Origin: Thalassiosira profunda
Lineage: Eukaryota; Bacillariophyta; Thalassiosirophyceae; Thalassiosirales; Thalassiosiraceae
Assembly: GCA_036939355.1 (NCBI GenBank)
Contig: JALLAP010000206.1
Span: 1 to 16,438, forward strand
Length of the DNA stretch: 16,438 nucleotides
Direction of reading: 5' to 3'
Part shown: positions 9,901 to 16,438 of the stretch, one piece after another
Layout of the letters: every line of letters begins with the position of its first letter
Position numbering within the stretch: position 1 is the stretch's first letter
Made by a program: the position numbers and the translations under genes
The notes under the pieces: generated by a model
What the model was told of the DNA's origin: nothing
Database searches by the model: none
The model's input: the letters and a program-made list of their open reading frames with translations, nothing else

Positions 9901-11404
9901 GCTGCATGCACAACTCTTCGAAGGCTATTCGCTCCCTTGCTGGAGAGCCCAGGCCAGTGTCCTCCATGGCTGTGGGCCTGTGCGCAAGGACGACAGCCTC
10001 GGCGAGAGTAGGCCGTTTAAGCTTTTCGCGCACGTCTCGGGAGAGAGATTCTGGGAGAAGCGCAAAGAGATCCTTCGACGCAGTCAACGCCCCATCGATT
10101 GCGGACACCATTTTCTTTTGCGTCAGACCAGAGGCAAGGGCATAGACTGGCTCAATTCCGAGGGTGCCAGCCTGATCGGGCGTCACGACGACGTCTGGAT
10201 TGAATATTTCAGCCTTTTGACTGCCGTGCTTGATCCTCCCCGATACAATCATCGTCGACTCTTTGCAGAGCTTTTTCATTGNCAGCCTTTTGACTGCCGT
10301 GCTTGATCCTCCCCGATACAATCATCGTCGACTCTTTGCAGAGCTTTTTCATTGCGTTGGATGCCATCATCGCACCTTGCCTGGACCGCCCGTAGAAGAA
10401 GATGACTTCTACCTCATTTCCGGCTTCATCGGTACAGGTGACGCTGTTTTGCTTTGCTCGATCGGGCACGGCGAGTTTGAACGTTCCCACCTCTCCATCA
10501 GGCACATTGTAAATGCTTTGCTGCAGCTCTGACCTATCGATGAAGGATCGAGGGAAATGGAACAGCAAGTCGCGCAGAGTGTAGATCCCAAGTTTGTTGA
10601 AGGCAGATTGCGTCTTTGGCCCAATGCCTGAGAGTTGTGTCACCGGTTGCTCGAGTTTGGCAAGGCTGGCCAGGCATTTGTCCACATATGCCCTCTCGAC
10701 CCTTTCAGCGTTTGCGTCATCTTTCCTCTCCTGTGCTTTACTGGCATCAGCGCGTTGTTGTTGCGTTTCTATTTGTTGCATGCGAGTTGTCGTTTCATCT
10801 GGCACGTTCTTTGAAGGGGGCGTCACCACTGGCTTGGATGCCGGCGAAGAGGCCACATTTTGCAGGTCATTCCTTTTTGCTACACCTCTATTCGCAGTAG
10901 GAGCGGACGGTGCACTTTCCTTCATGTTATTTCTGTGGGAGATACAACGGAATCAGAGGGTTCACCATTTGCAAGTGAAGCAGTAAATGTCTTATTTTCT
11001 CACCTCAATACAGCCAACACATACGAGCTTGGATTGCTGATCTTCTCCGTGCCATTCATTTCGCGCCTCCTCTTCTGAACTGTATACGCTTTCAGTGCGT
11101 CATTTGCCATCGGAGGGGGGCAACTGCTTAGTGCACGCAAGCAGCTCTCGTTGAGCTCGTTGGTAGTGATGTTGTTGCGCTGTAGTATCGCCTGCAATTC
11201 ACCCAATTGATTCGTATCCGGCTGATCATCGCTCGAAGACACAGGGAGAGAGCTGAACGATCTTATTGGAGGGGATTGGGTTCGCCCTCCATAATTGATG
11301 TGACGGTGCACGTGCCGGCGATACCCCTGACGGCAATTCGAGAAGGCGCCGGTGCGTTGCAGTAACGAGAGCAGCATCATGAAAAGTGCTCGACGCGGGG
11401 CCAT
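6979..11404 (-). CDS. RecG-type helicase fused to DEDDh 3'-5' exonuclease, predicted plastid protein
   Basis: The exons on the minus strand are 11404-11004, 10932-9676, 9525-8674, 8603-8516, 8437-7759 and 7683-6979. Introns are 71, 150 (77 without the assembly scar), 70, 78 and 75 bp. After removing the duplicated 73 bases at 10210-10282, the product is about 1302 aa. As deposited, that duplication shifts the frame. Residues 1-21 form a signal peptide ending TGAF, followed by an Arg/Ser-rich transit-like stretch. Residues about 60-135 include [20 protein letters not shown], similar to the hnRNP-Q acidic (NURR) module. The RecG wedge region has [17 protein letters not shown]. Helicase motifs are GDVGSGKT (530-537), DEEQRFGV (654-661), TATPIPRT (about 678), TTVIEVGIDVP and [13 protein letters not shown] (about 835-845), then [14 protein letters not shown]. 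An acidic linker leads to the exonuclease (1069-1302): D1086 and E1088 in LDVETTGL, D1191 in HNAKFD, H1261 and D1266 in SHNAVGD, so the DEDDh set is complete. The exonuclease part has no ATG before its second motif. RecG remodels forks and recombination junctions; DEDDh enzymes trim 3' ends. Confidence 0.88.
9480..9624. other. Assembly gap: one N between identical 72-bp copies
   Basis: Bases 9480-9551 and 9553-9624 are identical, separated by a single N at 9552. This is what results when two contigs that overlap by 72 bases are joined without merging. The copies cover the acceptor of the RecG intron and the start of the Walker A exon, so an acceptor is present twice (exon start 9525 or 9598). 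Using the distal one at 9525 gives an intact exon and a 150-bp intron; collapsing the copy gives a normal 77-bp intron. Confidence 0.93.
10210..10354. other. Second assembly gap: one N between identical 72-bp copies
   Basis: Bases 10210-10281 and 10283-10354 are identical, with a single N at 10282. It lies inside the RecG wedge-region exon. The extra 73 bases are not a multiple of three, so the frame shifts and hits a stop soon after. Removing one copy plus the N restores a continuous frame through [20 protein letters not shown]. The same overlap length as at 9552 points to one assembler setting, not biology. Confidence 0.94.
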
Positions 11405-11676
11405 TCTCCACTCGATGTGCTGCCTGCCGAAAGAGGAAGGGGCGTCATGGACGCCGCGCCACCAGGGGGTTCACTACGTGCCCGATTGGCTGCGATCGGC
11501 ATTTTGTGAGGGCGATATTTTGCGCTCCAGCAAAAAAATGGCGGGAAATGCCCAGAGTTCTCCTGTCGGGGTTCACCGTTTGTCTGGGTTCACCTGCCCT
11601 CCGCCCAGGAGCTCACACCGAAGAAGAAAACAAGGGGACACTCTTGCCAACAAGGGGTGATATACGCCATTAAATG
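11405..11676. promoter_or_regulatory. Upstream region of RecG-exonuclease, downstream of DUF271 gene
   Basis: This 272-bp gap has no supported gene. It should hold the RecG-exonuclease promoter and the 3' end of the neighbouring transferase transcript. GGGTTCAC occurs three times on the plus strand (11467-11474, 11569-11576, 11586-11593), which may be a regulatory motif or chance. No TATA box was evident. Confidence 0.3.
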
Positions 11677-12996
11677 TTATCGCGTGCCCTTCCAGAGCTT
11701 ATGCTCCTGGAATCGTTCTTTCTTTGCGTCGTGCCCGACGATGTAGTTGTTGTGCACAACCATTGTGTTCTTCTTCTTTTGCCTTTCCGTCTCCCCGCCT
11801 TCCATCACCCACTCGTCAAAGTACAACCTGCCTGGAGGAAATGCAGTTTCGTCCAATCCACCGTGCCGGACCTCTGGCAACTCGTCTGACCGCAGCAGCG
11901 TATTGAAGATGGGTTGGTTCAATTGGGACGAGGATATCAGTTCCTTTTCCCAACGCGATATGAATGCAACGCTGGCGGGCGTTTGTGCAATCACCAGCAA
12001 TCCCGTGCAGTAATAATTGTCGATCTCCATGTAGTCATGATCGTCCACTGCAGCGAGGATGTCAAAATTGGTGCGTTGTTGCGTTTGGGTGGCGTTGCTG
12101 CCAGAACCGAACATCTCAGCTTGAAAGTATGGAAACGGATCCTTCAGCCATACCGTGTCCACATCCGAATATACAATGGCCATATCCTCCCCCGTTGTCT
12201 TTGTTGCTTCGCCCTCTGAACCGGATTTCTTTGGGGTGCTTTCGCCCCGTAAACTGCATATCAAATCCAACAGATGCGTGGCTCTTGTTGAGACCAGCGA
12301 CTTGTATGCTTGGCTGTCGTAATCTTCTGCTCTATCGATGACCGAATCACCAGATGATTTGTACCCTGGAAGTATCACTGTGGATTTCCGATTCAGCTTC
12401 TTCAGCCTTTTGTGAATTGCCGCATCCTCCGCAACTATTATCAGCAGGGGGTTCTCCGATTTGCCCTCCACTCGTTCCCTGAAATACCCCAGCCAATTGA
12501 GAAAGAAATCACCGAATCCGTTGTTGACTGTGACAACCACCGCAAAAGAGTATTTCTCTCCTGATGAAGATCCAAAGTGATTGTCGAGGTCGCCTTTCAA
12601 TTTGCTCTTCTCCCGCGCCGAGCAAACGTCCTCAATGCTCGGCGTTGGCACCGTGCCCACTGCCCGCGTGTACGGCACGTATTTTTTGCCCCGAAAATCA
12701 ATCTGCGATAACACTATTGTGATAGACATCAGCCCGTTCCCGACGATGATGGCGACGAGCACGACGGTCGCCCGGACGGCGTAGTTGAACGAGTGGCTGC
12801 GCGACCATGCGCTGACTTCGGACGTGCGGATGCCCAGCTTGTGTGCCTTCCGCAGCGAGGCCGGGGTTCTCGCGCCCCTTCCGTTGCGGAAGGCCGACAT
12901 TGCAGCCGGCGGATGGGTGGTGGCCGCGGGCTGGGTGGAGGGCGTGGGAGGCCGCGAGGAGGAGGAAAGTGGAGGCACAGGAGGCAGGAGGTGCAT
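11677..12996 (-). CDS. Nucleotide-diphospho-sugar transferase, DUF271/GT77-like, type II membrane protein
   Basis: A single exon encodes 439 aa from the ATG at 12996. The in-frame ATG at 12900 (G at -3, product starting MSAFRNGRG) is an equally good start and would remove a Pro/Ser/Thr-rich leader. A basic cytosolic segment precedes a membrane helix at about 73-96 (AVRATVVLVAIIVGNGLM). The lumenal domain has FAVVVTVNNGFGDFFLNWL, the metal and nucleotide-sugar DxD motif in YSDVDTVWLKDPF (Asp278, Asp280), an NYYCTGLLVI segment, DETAFP, and the C-terminal signature HNNYIVGHDAKKERF. These match the PF03407 family, which includes plant xylosyl- and arabinosyltransferases acting in the Golgi. Donor and acceptor sugars cannot be read from sequence. 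The gene is divergent from another transferase-like gene, with 291 bp between starts. Confidence 0.85.
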   Translation of the reverse strand: MHLLPPVPPLSSSSRPPTPSTQPAATTHPPAAMSAFRNGRGARTPASLRKAHKLGIRTSEVSAWSRSHSFNYAVRATVVLVAIIVGNGLMSITIVLSQIDFRGKKYVPYTRAVGTVPTPSIEDVCSAREKSKLKGDLDNHFGSSSGEKYSFAVVVTVNNGFGDFFLNWLGYFRERVEGKSENPLLIIVAEDAAIHKRLKKLNRKSTVILPGYKSSGDSVIDRAEDYDSQAYKSLVSTRATHLLDLICSLRGESTPKKSGSEGEATKTTGEDMAIVYSDVDTVWLKDPFPYFQAEMFGSGSNATQTQQRTNFDILAAVDDHDYMEIDNYYCTGLLVIAQTPASVAFISRWEKELISSSQLNQPIFNTLLRSDELPEVRHGGLDETAFPPGRLYFDEWVMEGGETERQKKKNTMVVHNNYIVGHDAKKERFQEHKLWKGTR

Positions 12997-13287
12997 GCGC
13001 ACAGCAAGGGCACGCACCACCCATTATCTAGTGCACAACGTTTATCTGCAGCCAGGCTGTACCATGGCCTCTTCAATGTTCACGTTGGCACTTGAGAATA
13101 CACCTCACCTTCAGACTGCATGCAACACTGCCAATGACGTGAACGAGTGCACCACCACCATCCCGCTCCCCCCCAACCCCAACCACCGCCGCTGCCGGAA
13201 CCGACACCTCGTCGTCCACTGTGGTTCCCGCGCGGCGTTGTCTCGTGGTTTGGGCCGACATTAATTGAAGAACATATCATCTCGGCG
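12997..13287. promoter_or_regulatory. Shared divergent promoter region of two transferase genes
   Basis: This 291-bp region separates two divergent starts. It includes TGACGT at 13135-13140, a core like that of bZIP/CRE sites and of CO2-responsive elements described in diatoms; one six-base match is weak evidence. A C-rich, CACC-repeat stretch follows at about 13148-13200. An upstream non-coding exon for either gene is possible but not supported. Confidence 0.35.
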
Positions 13288-14859
13288 ATGCCAGATGAGG
13301 CAGACGCGCGGTCCTCCGAGGGCGAGAGGAAACGCCCACCGCCCCGCGCGCTGTCCGACACGAACGGGGAGTCCAGCCACAGCGCCGACGAGGCCCGCCC
13401 GCCGCCCCCAAAGACCCTTGTGGTCTACTCCGGCCCGACATCGATGGACCGCCTACAGGACAAAAATGGCATGTACATCGACAACATGGATTACTTCCTC
13501 GAGCACGGGATAAATTGCTTCGACGACGCCCCCGACGCCAACGACGAGGAGGAGGCGGAGCCCGTCATTGTAAATTATGCATTTGTGCTGACACAGGAAG
13601 TGGCGGATTACTACACAGCGCCAAACGGCCCGTTGACGAAGAAAATGCAAGAGTGCAAGGGGGTGGACAAGAAGGTCGAAAGCGGGGAGAGCCCGTTCAT
13701 CAAAGTGTTGACGCGGCAGGACCGGTGTTACGACATGGAGTCGATACGAACGGTCGTCACGAAAATGAACGTCCAGGCGCTATACGACAATTTGCTCTTC
13801 GTCAATTGCGGTTTGGTCGGGCCCAAGTTTGGACCGGGGTCGCCCGAGCTCATCCCCTCGTCGGCCACGAAGGGGAGCCCCAAGCAAAAGATGGTGCCCT
13901 ATTCCCACTGGAGCCAAATCTACACGTCCCGATTGACCGACTCGATCAAAATGGTGGGACATTCGATCAATACCCACTTTCACACGTGAGTGCAATCACT
14001 GGATACTTGCAAATCTGCATGTGCGCCTGATCTCTGACCCAATCAGCCCTACCAAATGTCTATTGGCAGATTCTTCCCCCACGTGCAGAGCTTTTTGTAT
14101 GCGGTGCGCACGGATACGGTGCCAATATTGCTGTCTTCGGGGGCCATTTACGACTGCGGTCTGAGCCAAGAAGAGCTGGGGAAGAATGCCGAGAAGCGAT
14201 TCGAGCTCATCAACCGGTACGAGGTGGGGATGAGCACGCAGCTGCTCAAGAAGGGGTACAAAATCGCCACGGCGTTCGTGAACCGATACGGATTCGGCAA
14301 ATCGTTGGTCTATGACAAGGACAGCATTTGGGGGACCGAAATCGACGACACCGTCAGCGACGTCTGGTACGAGGACGGTGTACGAAATCTGACCGCAACC
14401 ATGTCGAAGCCCTATCCCACGTGGTGGAATCTCGAGGGAAAGTCTGGCCTGCGGAGCCCCAACGAGGACACGTTCGAGTATCACAAGTGGGACATATTGC
14501 CGTGGGATTACTTCATCTTCTTCAAAGTGTCCCGCCTCGTTCCGGAGGACGTGCAGAAGGAAATGGGTTACAACACCGAGGAGCTGAAGCGGAGCAATGT
14601 CCCTGTCATACCGAATGATCCGCGGAAGTCGCCGAGCGAGTACTGGCTGAAGAAGACGGGAGTCTACGTGGAAAAGAGGAATCTGTTCTTTCATTCGATG
14701 TGGATGATAGCCCCGGTGCTCCTTTTGTGCGTTGGACTGTGCGTGCGGTTGATGCGCACGCGGATCAGGCTGCTGCTGCGACCGCTGTCGCCGCGCAGCA
14801 GGATAGGGCCGTTGATGCTGAAGCGAAAACTCAGCCATTTGCATCTTCACAAAAGATAG
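13288..14859 (+). CDS. Glycosyltransferase-like protein with C-terminal membrane segment
   Basis: The exons are 13288-13985 and 14070-14859, joined in phase 2 across an 84-bp intron (donor GTGAGT, acceptor TTGGCAG), giving 495 aa. The frame upstream is open but has no ATG before 13288. Residues 1-42 are Pro/Ser/Arg-rich. The catalytic-like region begins KTLVVYSGP and shows the pattern of a family common in algae and plants: LLFVNCGLVGPKFGP (about 169-183), HWSQIYTSRLTDSIKMVGHSIN, then FFPHVQSFLYAVRTD, and RYEVGMSTQLLKKGYKIA. It distantly resembles bacterial rhamnan/capsule glycosyltransferases. One hydrophobic helix lies at about 442-461, followed by a basic tail. No N-terminal anchor is seen, which is odd for a Golgi enzyme. 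Two hydrophobic motifs (DILPWDYFIFFKV) precede the helix. Enzymatic activity is inferred, not certain. Confidence 0.65.
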
Positions 14860-14906
14860 CTAGCTGTTGCCTTTCACATTCTGCGTTTGCTGCAACAATC
14901 CCGTTC

Positions 14907-14922
14907 GCAAGCATATGCTTGC
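14907..14922. repeat. Perfect 16-bp palindrome between convergent genes
   Basis: GCAAGCATATGCTTGC is its own reverse complement. It lies in the 85-bp gap between the stop codons of the glycosyltransferase-like gene and the glutaredoxin-like gene. It could be a two-way 3'-end element or a protein site. With no loop it would not form a good RNA hairpin. Function unknown. Confidence 0.6.
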
Positions 14923-14944
14923 ATTTGCAAACAAACATCACTCC

Positions 14945-15659
14945 TCACTGCATTGCCCCAACCTCAACATCCTTCAAGGCCCCAACTCCTTTCAACTTAT
15001 CTCTCAACGTTCCCTTGAATGCCATCTCCACAAGCCCTGGGCTCTCTTCTCCGACTCCGCCATCAAAACCCCCGACGTACTTGCCACCCATGAAGATGCA
15101 CGGCACTGACGACCTACCGACCATTTTCCCCAACTCCGCCCGGACTTTGTTTCCCTCAGACCACGGATCATCCAGGCGCACGATTTTGTAGTTGGCCCCC
15201 GCAATGTCAAGGTATTTGATGGCCTGCTTACAAGATGGAGAGGCCTCCCAAGTAAACATAACGCACGGCGCCGAGTCGATATCCTCCTGGATCTTTTGCT
15301 GCACCTCAACCGCGTCGTACTCCCCCGCTATCACTGACGCCATGTTTTGCTTGAAGCCATATCCCGCGCCCCTCGAATCCTGAAAGATCTCGTACCTAGA
15401 TATTGAGTGCAGGATATCAGTTCATAATTCGACGACGGTAACGACGAGGACGGCGATCGCGTACTTACCTTTTCGTCAAGGTGTCGACGAAGGAGTCGTC
15501 AGTGGCGAAGAGGGTCAGCAGCGAGGTCTCCGATGGTGTAACTATGCGGACCGACCGCATCGCCGGGGAGAACGCATCGCAGACGATTGAGAGGTTGATA
15601 ATGCAGAAGAGCAAGGCGGCCATCGAGGCCGTCGAGGCGGAGCGCAGGAGCACCATCAT
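14945..15659 (-). CDS. Glutaredoxin-like protein with altered active site, predicted plastid protein
   Basis: The exons are 15659-15469 and 15395-14945, joined in phase 2 across a 73-bp intron (donor GTAAGT, acceptor ATCTAG), giving 213 aa. Residues 1-30 form a signal peptide ending CDAFSPA, a plastid-type A-F junction, followed by a Ser/Thr/Arg-rich transit-like stretch. The thioredoxin fold covers about 95-205: VMFTWEASPSCKQAIKYL, the cis-proline segment SSVPCIFMGGKYVGG and the following FDGG that contact glutathione in glutaredoxins. The usual active site CPxC reads S116-P-S-C119, so the nucleophilic N-terminal Cys is replaced by Ser. The remaining Cys119 and the Cys after the cis-Pro (VPC) could still be redox active. 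Fold assignment is strong; catalytic ability is doubtful. Confidence 0.85.
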
Positions 15660-15823
15660 CGTTGGTGCATGTAGCGAGTGTGAGGAAGAGTGAGCAGGAA
15701 GGCGAAGTTGGATAAAGGGTGGAGGGAGGAGAGGGAGCGACCGACATACACATCACACCTGCTCTTGGTCCCGTCGTGCACTTCACGACTGCTCTCGCTC
15801 TTGCTTCCTCTTGCAGCGCACGG
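15660..15823. promoter_or_regulatory. Divergent region, glutaredoxin-like / small membrane protein genes
   Basis: This 164-bp gap lies between two divergent starts. Just before the right-hand ATG, a pyrimidine tract ends in a strong acceptor, TTCCTCTTGCAG (to 15816). A GTGAGC at 15690-15695 could be its donor. The right-hand gene may therefore have a 5' untranslated intron of about 127 bp, or an undetected upstream coding exon. Confidence 0.35.
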
Positions 15824-16387
15824 ATGAGTTCGCTTTGCTCAGAGCTTGCTCATAAAATCGACGACATGAACATCCAACTCAACGCAATGACAGCCAAAGA
15901 CTACTCGTTCGAGCCCGTGGGTACGGTGGACCCTGCTAGCGCGCCGCCTGTTGTGGAAGCAGTGCCCACGACGCCCGGGACTCTTCACACGGAAGAGGAG
16001 GAGGATCCCTCGGATACGGCAATCATGGTGGGATGCGGCCTCATGGGCTGGCTCGTAGGGTGAGCAACTGTGTGGCGGATACGATTTTGCAGCTTCCTAT
16101 GCATAAAACTGACAGTAACCTCCTACAATTGCATCAGAGGACCATTCTTCGCCCTCCTTGGCGCATTGGGGGGCAAATACGCCGCAGATAAAAACCAGGG
16201 TCCCACTGGCGAATCGACGAAGGCCGTGGGAAGGATTGCCGCATCGGCGGGCAGGAAGGCCAGAGAGGAAAATCTCGGTTGCAAGATTAGGGCGGCGATC
16301 CGTTCTCTGTTCGGCAGGAAGAAGGAGTGCCACTGCCAGAATTGCGAGCCCACGCACACCAGCCAGTGCAAAGCGTCCAATTACTGA
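15824..16387 (+). CDS. Small glycine-rich membrane-associated protein, function unknown
   Basis: The exons are 15824-16059 and 16138-16387, joined in phase 2 across a 78-bp intron (donor GTGAGC, acceptor GCATCAG), giving 161 aa. A short helical N-terminus (about 1-28) is followed by a Pro/Val/Thr- and Glu-rich linker. A glycine-rich hydrophobic segment (about 66-90) includes VGCGLMGWLVGGPFFALLG, with GxxxG-like spacing, and is split by the intron. A basic region with KAVGRIAASAGRKAREENL follows. The tail has a Cys/His cluster (ECHCQNCEPTHTSQC) that could bind metal. The Gly-rich segment followed by KYAADK and KAVG resembles small uncharacterised proteins of ochrophyte algae. I assign no function. 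The start is the first ATG after a strong acceptor. Confidence 0.6.
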
Positions 16388-16438
16388 GCAGTGAATTGTA
16401 TTGTATGCATCCACGTGAACGATAATGTTGTGTAAAGA

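Noticed and set aside
9480..10354. Tandem duplications as a biological repeat system in the helicase gene
   Set aside because: Both have exactly 72-bp identical copies around a single N, which is an assembly signature; collapsing them restores the frame and normal intron size.
14700..15191. Plus-strand 163-aa frame overlapping the glutaredoxin-like gene
   Set aside because: Overlaps the end of the transferase-like gene in another frame and the glutaredoxin exon in antisense; no family features.

Overview
The window is nuclear DNA from a eukaryote with a small, compact genome, most likely a photosynthetic stramenopile (ochrophyte) such as a diatom or a relative. The reasons are as follows. 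Nearly every gene is split by short introns of 64-91 bp, most with GTGAGT or GTAAGT donors and CAG or TAG acceptors. Three predicted proteins (SOUL protein, RecG-exonuclease, glutaredoxin-like protein) begin with a signal peptide ending in an A-F junction (SDAF, GAF, CDAF), which resembles the bipartite plastid-targeting signal of secondary red plastids. No prokaryotic operons, rRNA, tRNA, CRISPR arrays or mobile elements were seen. The taxonomic call is an inference.

Layout, left to right: an unrecognised two-exon gene (197-723, +); a five-exon unrecognised gene (801-3163, -) with an acidic repeat-rich N-terminus; a small unrecognised two-exon gene (3162-3666, +); a plastid-type SOUL haem-binding protein (3732-5190, -); a BTB/BACK protein (5485-6908, +); a six-exon gene for a RecG-type helicase fused to a DEDDh 3'-5' exonuclease (6979-11404, -); a DUF271-type nucleotide-diphospho-sugar transferase (11677-12996, -); a second, different glycosyltransferase-like protein (13288-14859, +); a glutaredoxin-like protein (14945-15659, -); and a small glycine-rich membrane-associated protein (15824-16387, +). 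Gaps between genes are at most about 295 bp.

The main result is the RecG-exonuclease gene. Its splice junctions are in frame throughout and put a complete DEDDh exonuclease on the C-terminus of a complete bacterial-type RecG, behind a predicted plastid-targeting leader. If real, one polypeptide would combine branch migration and 3'-end trimming for organellar DNA repair. The same gene carries two assembly scars: a single N flanked by identical 72-bp copies, at 9552 and at 10282. They must be collapsed to read the gene correctly. The two sugar-transferase genes are divergent and share a 291-bp intergenic region, suggesting a common glycan pathway. All exon joins were worked out by eye from splice consensus and reading frame; there is no transcript evidence.
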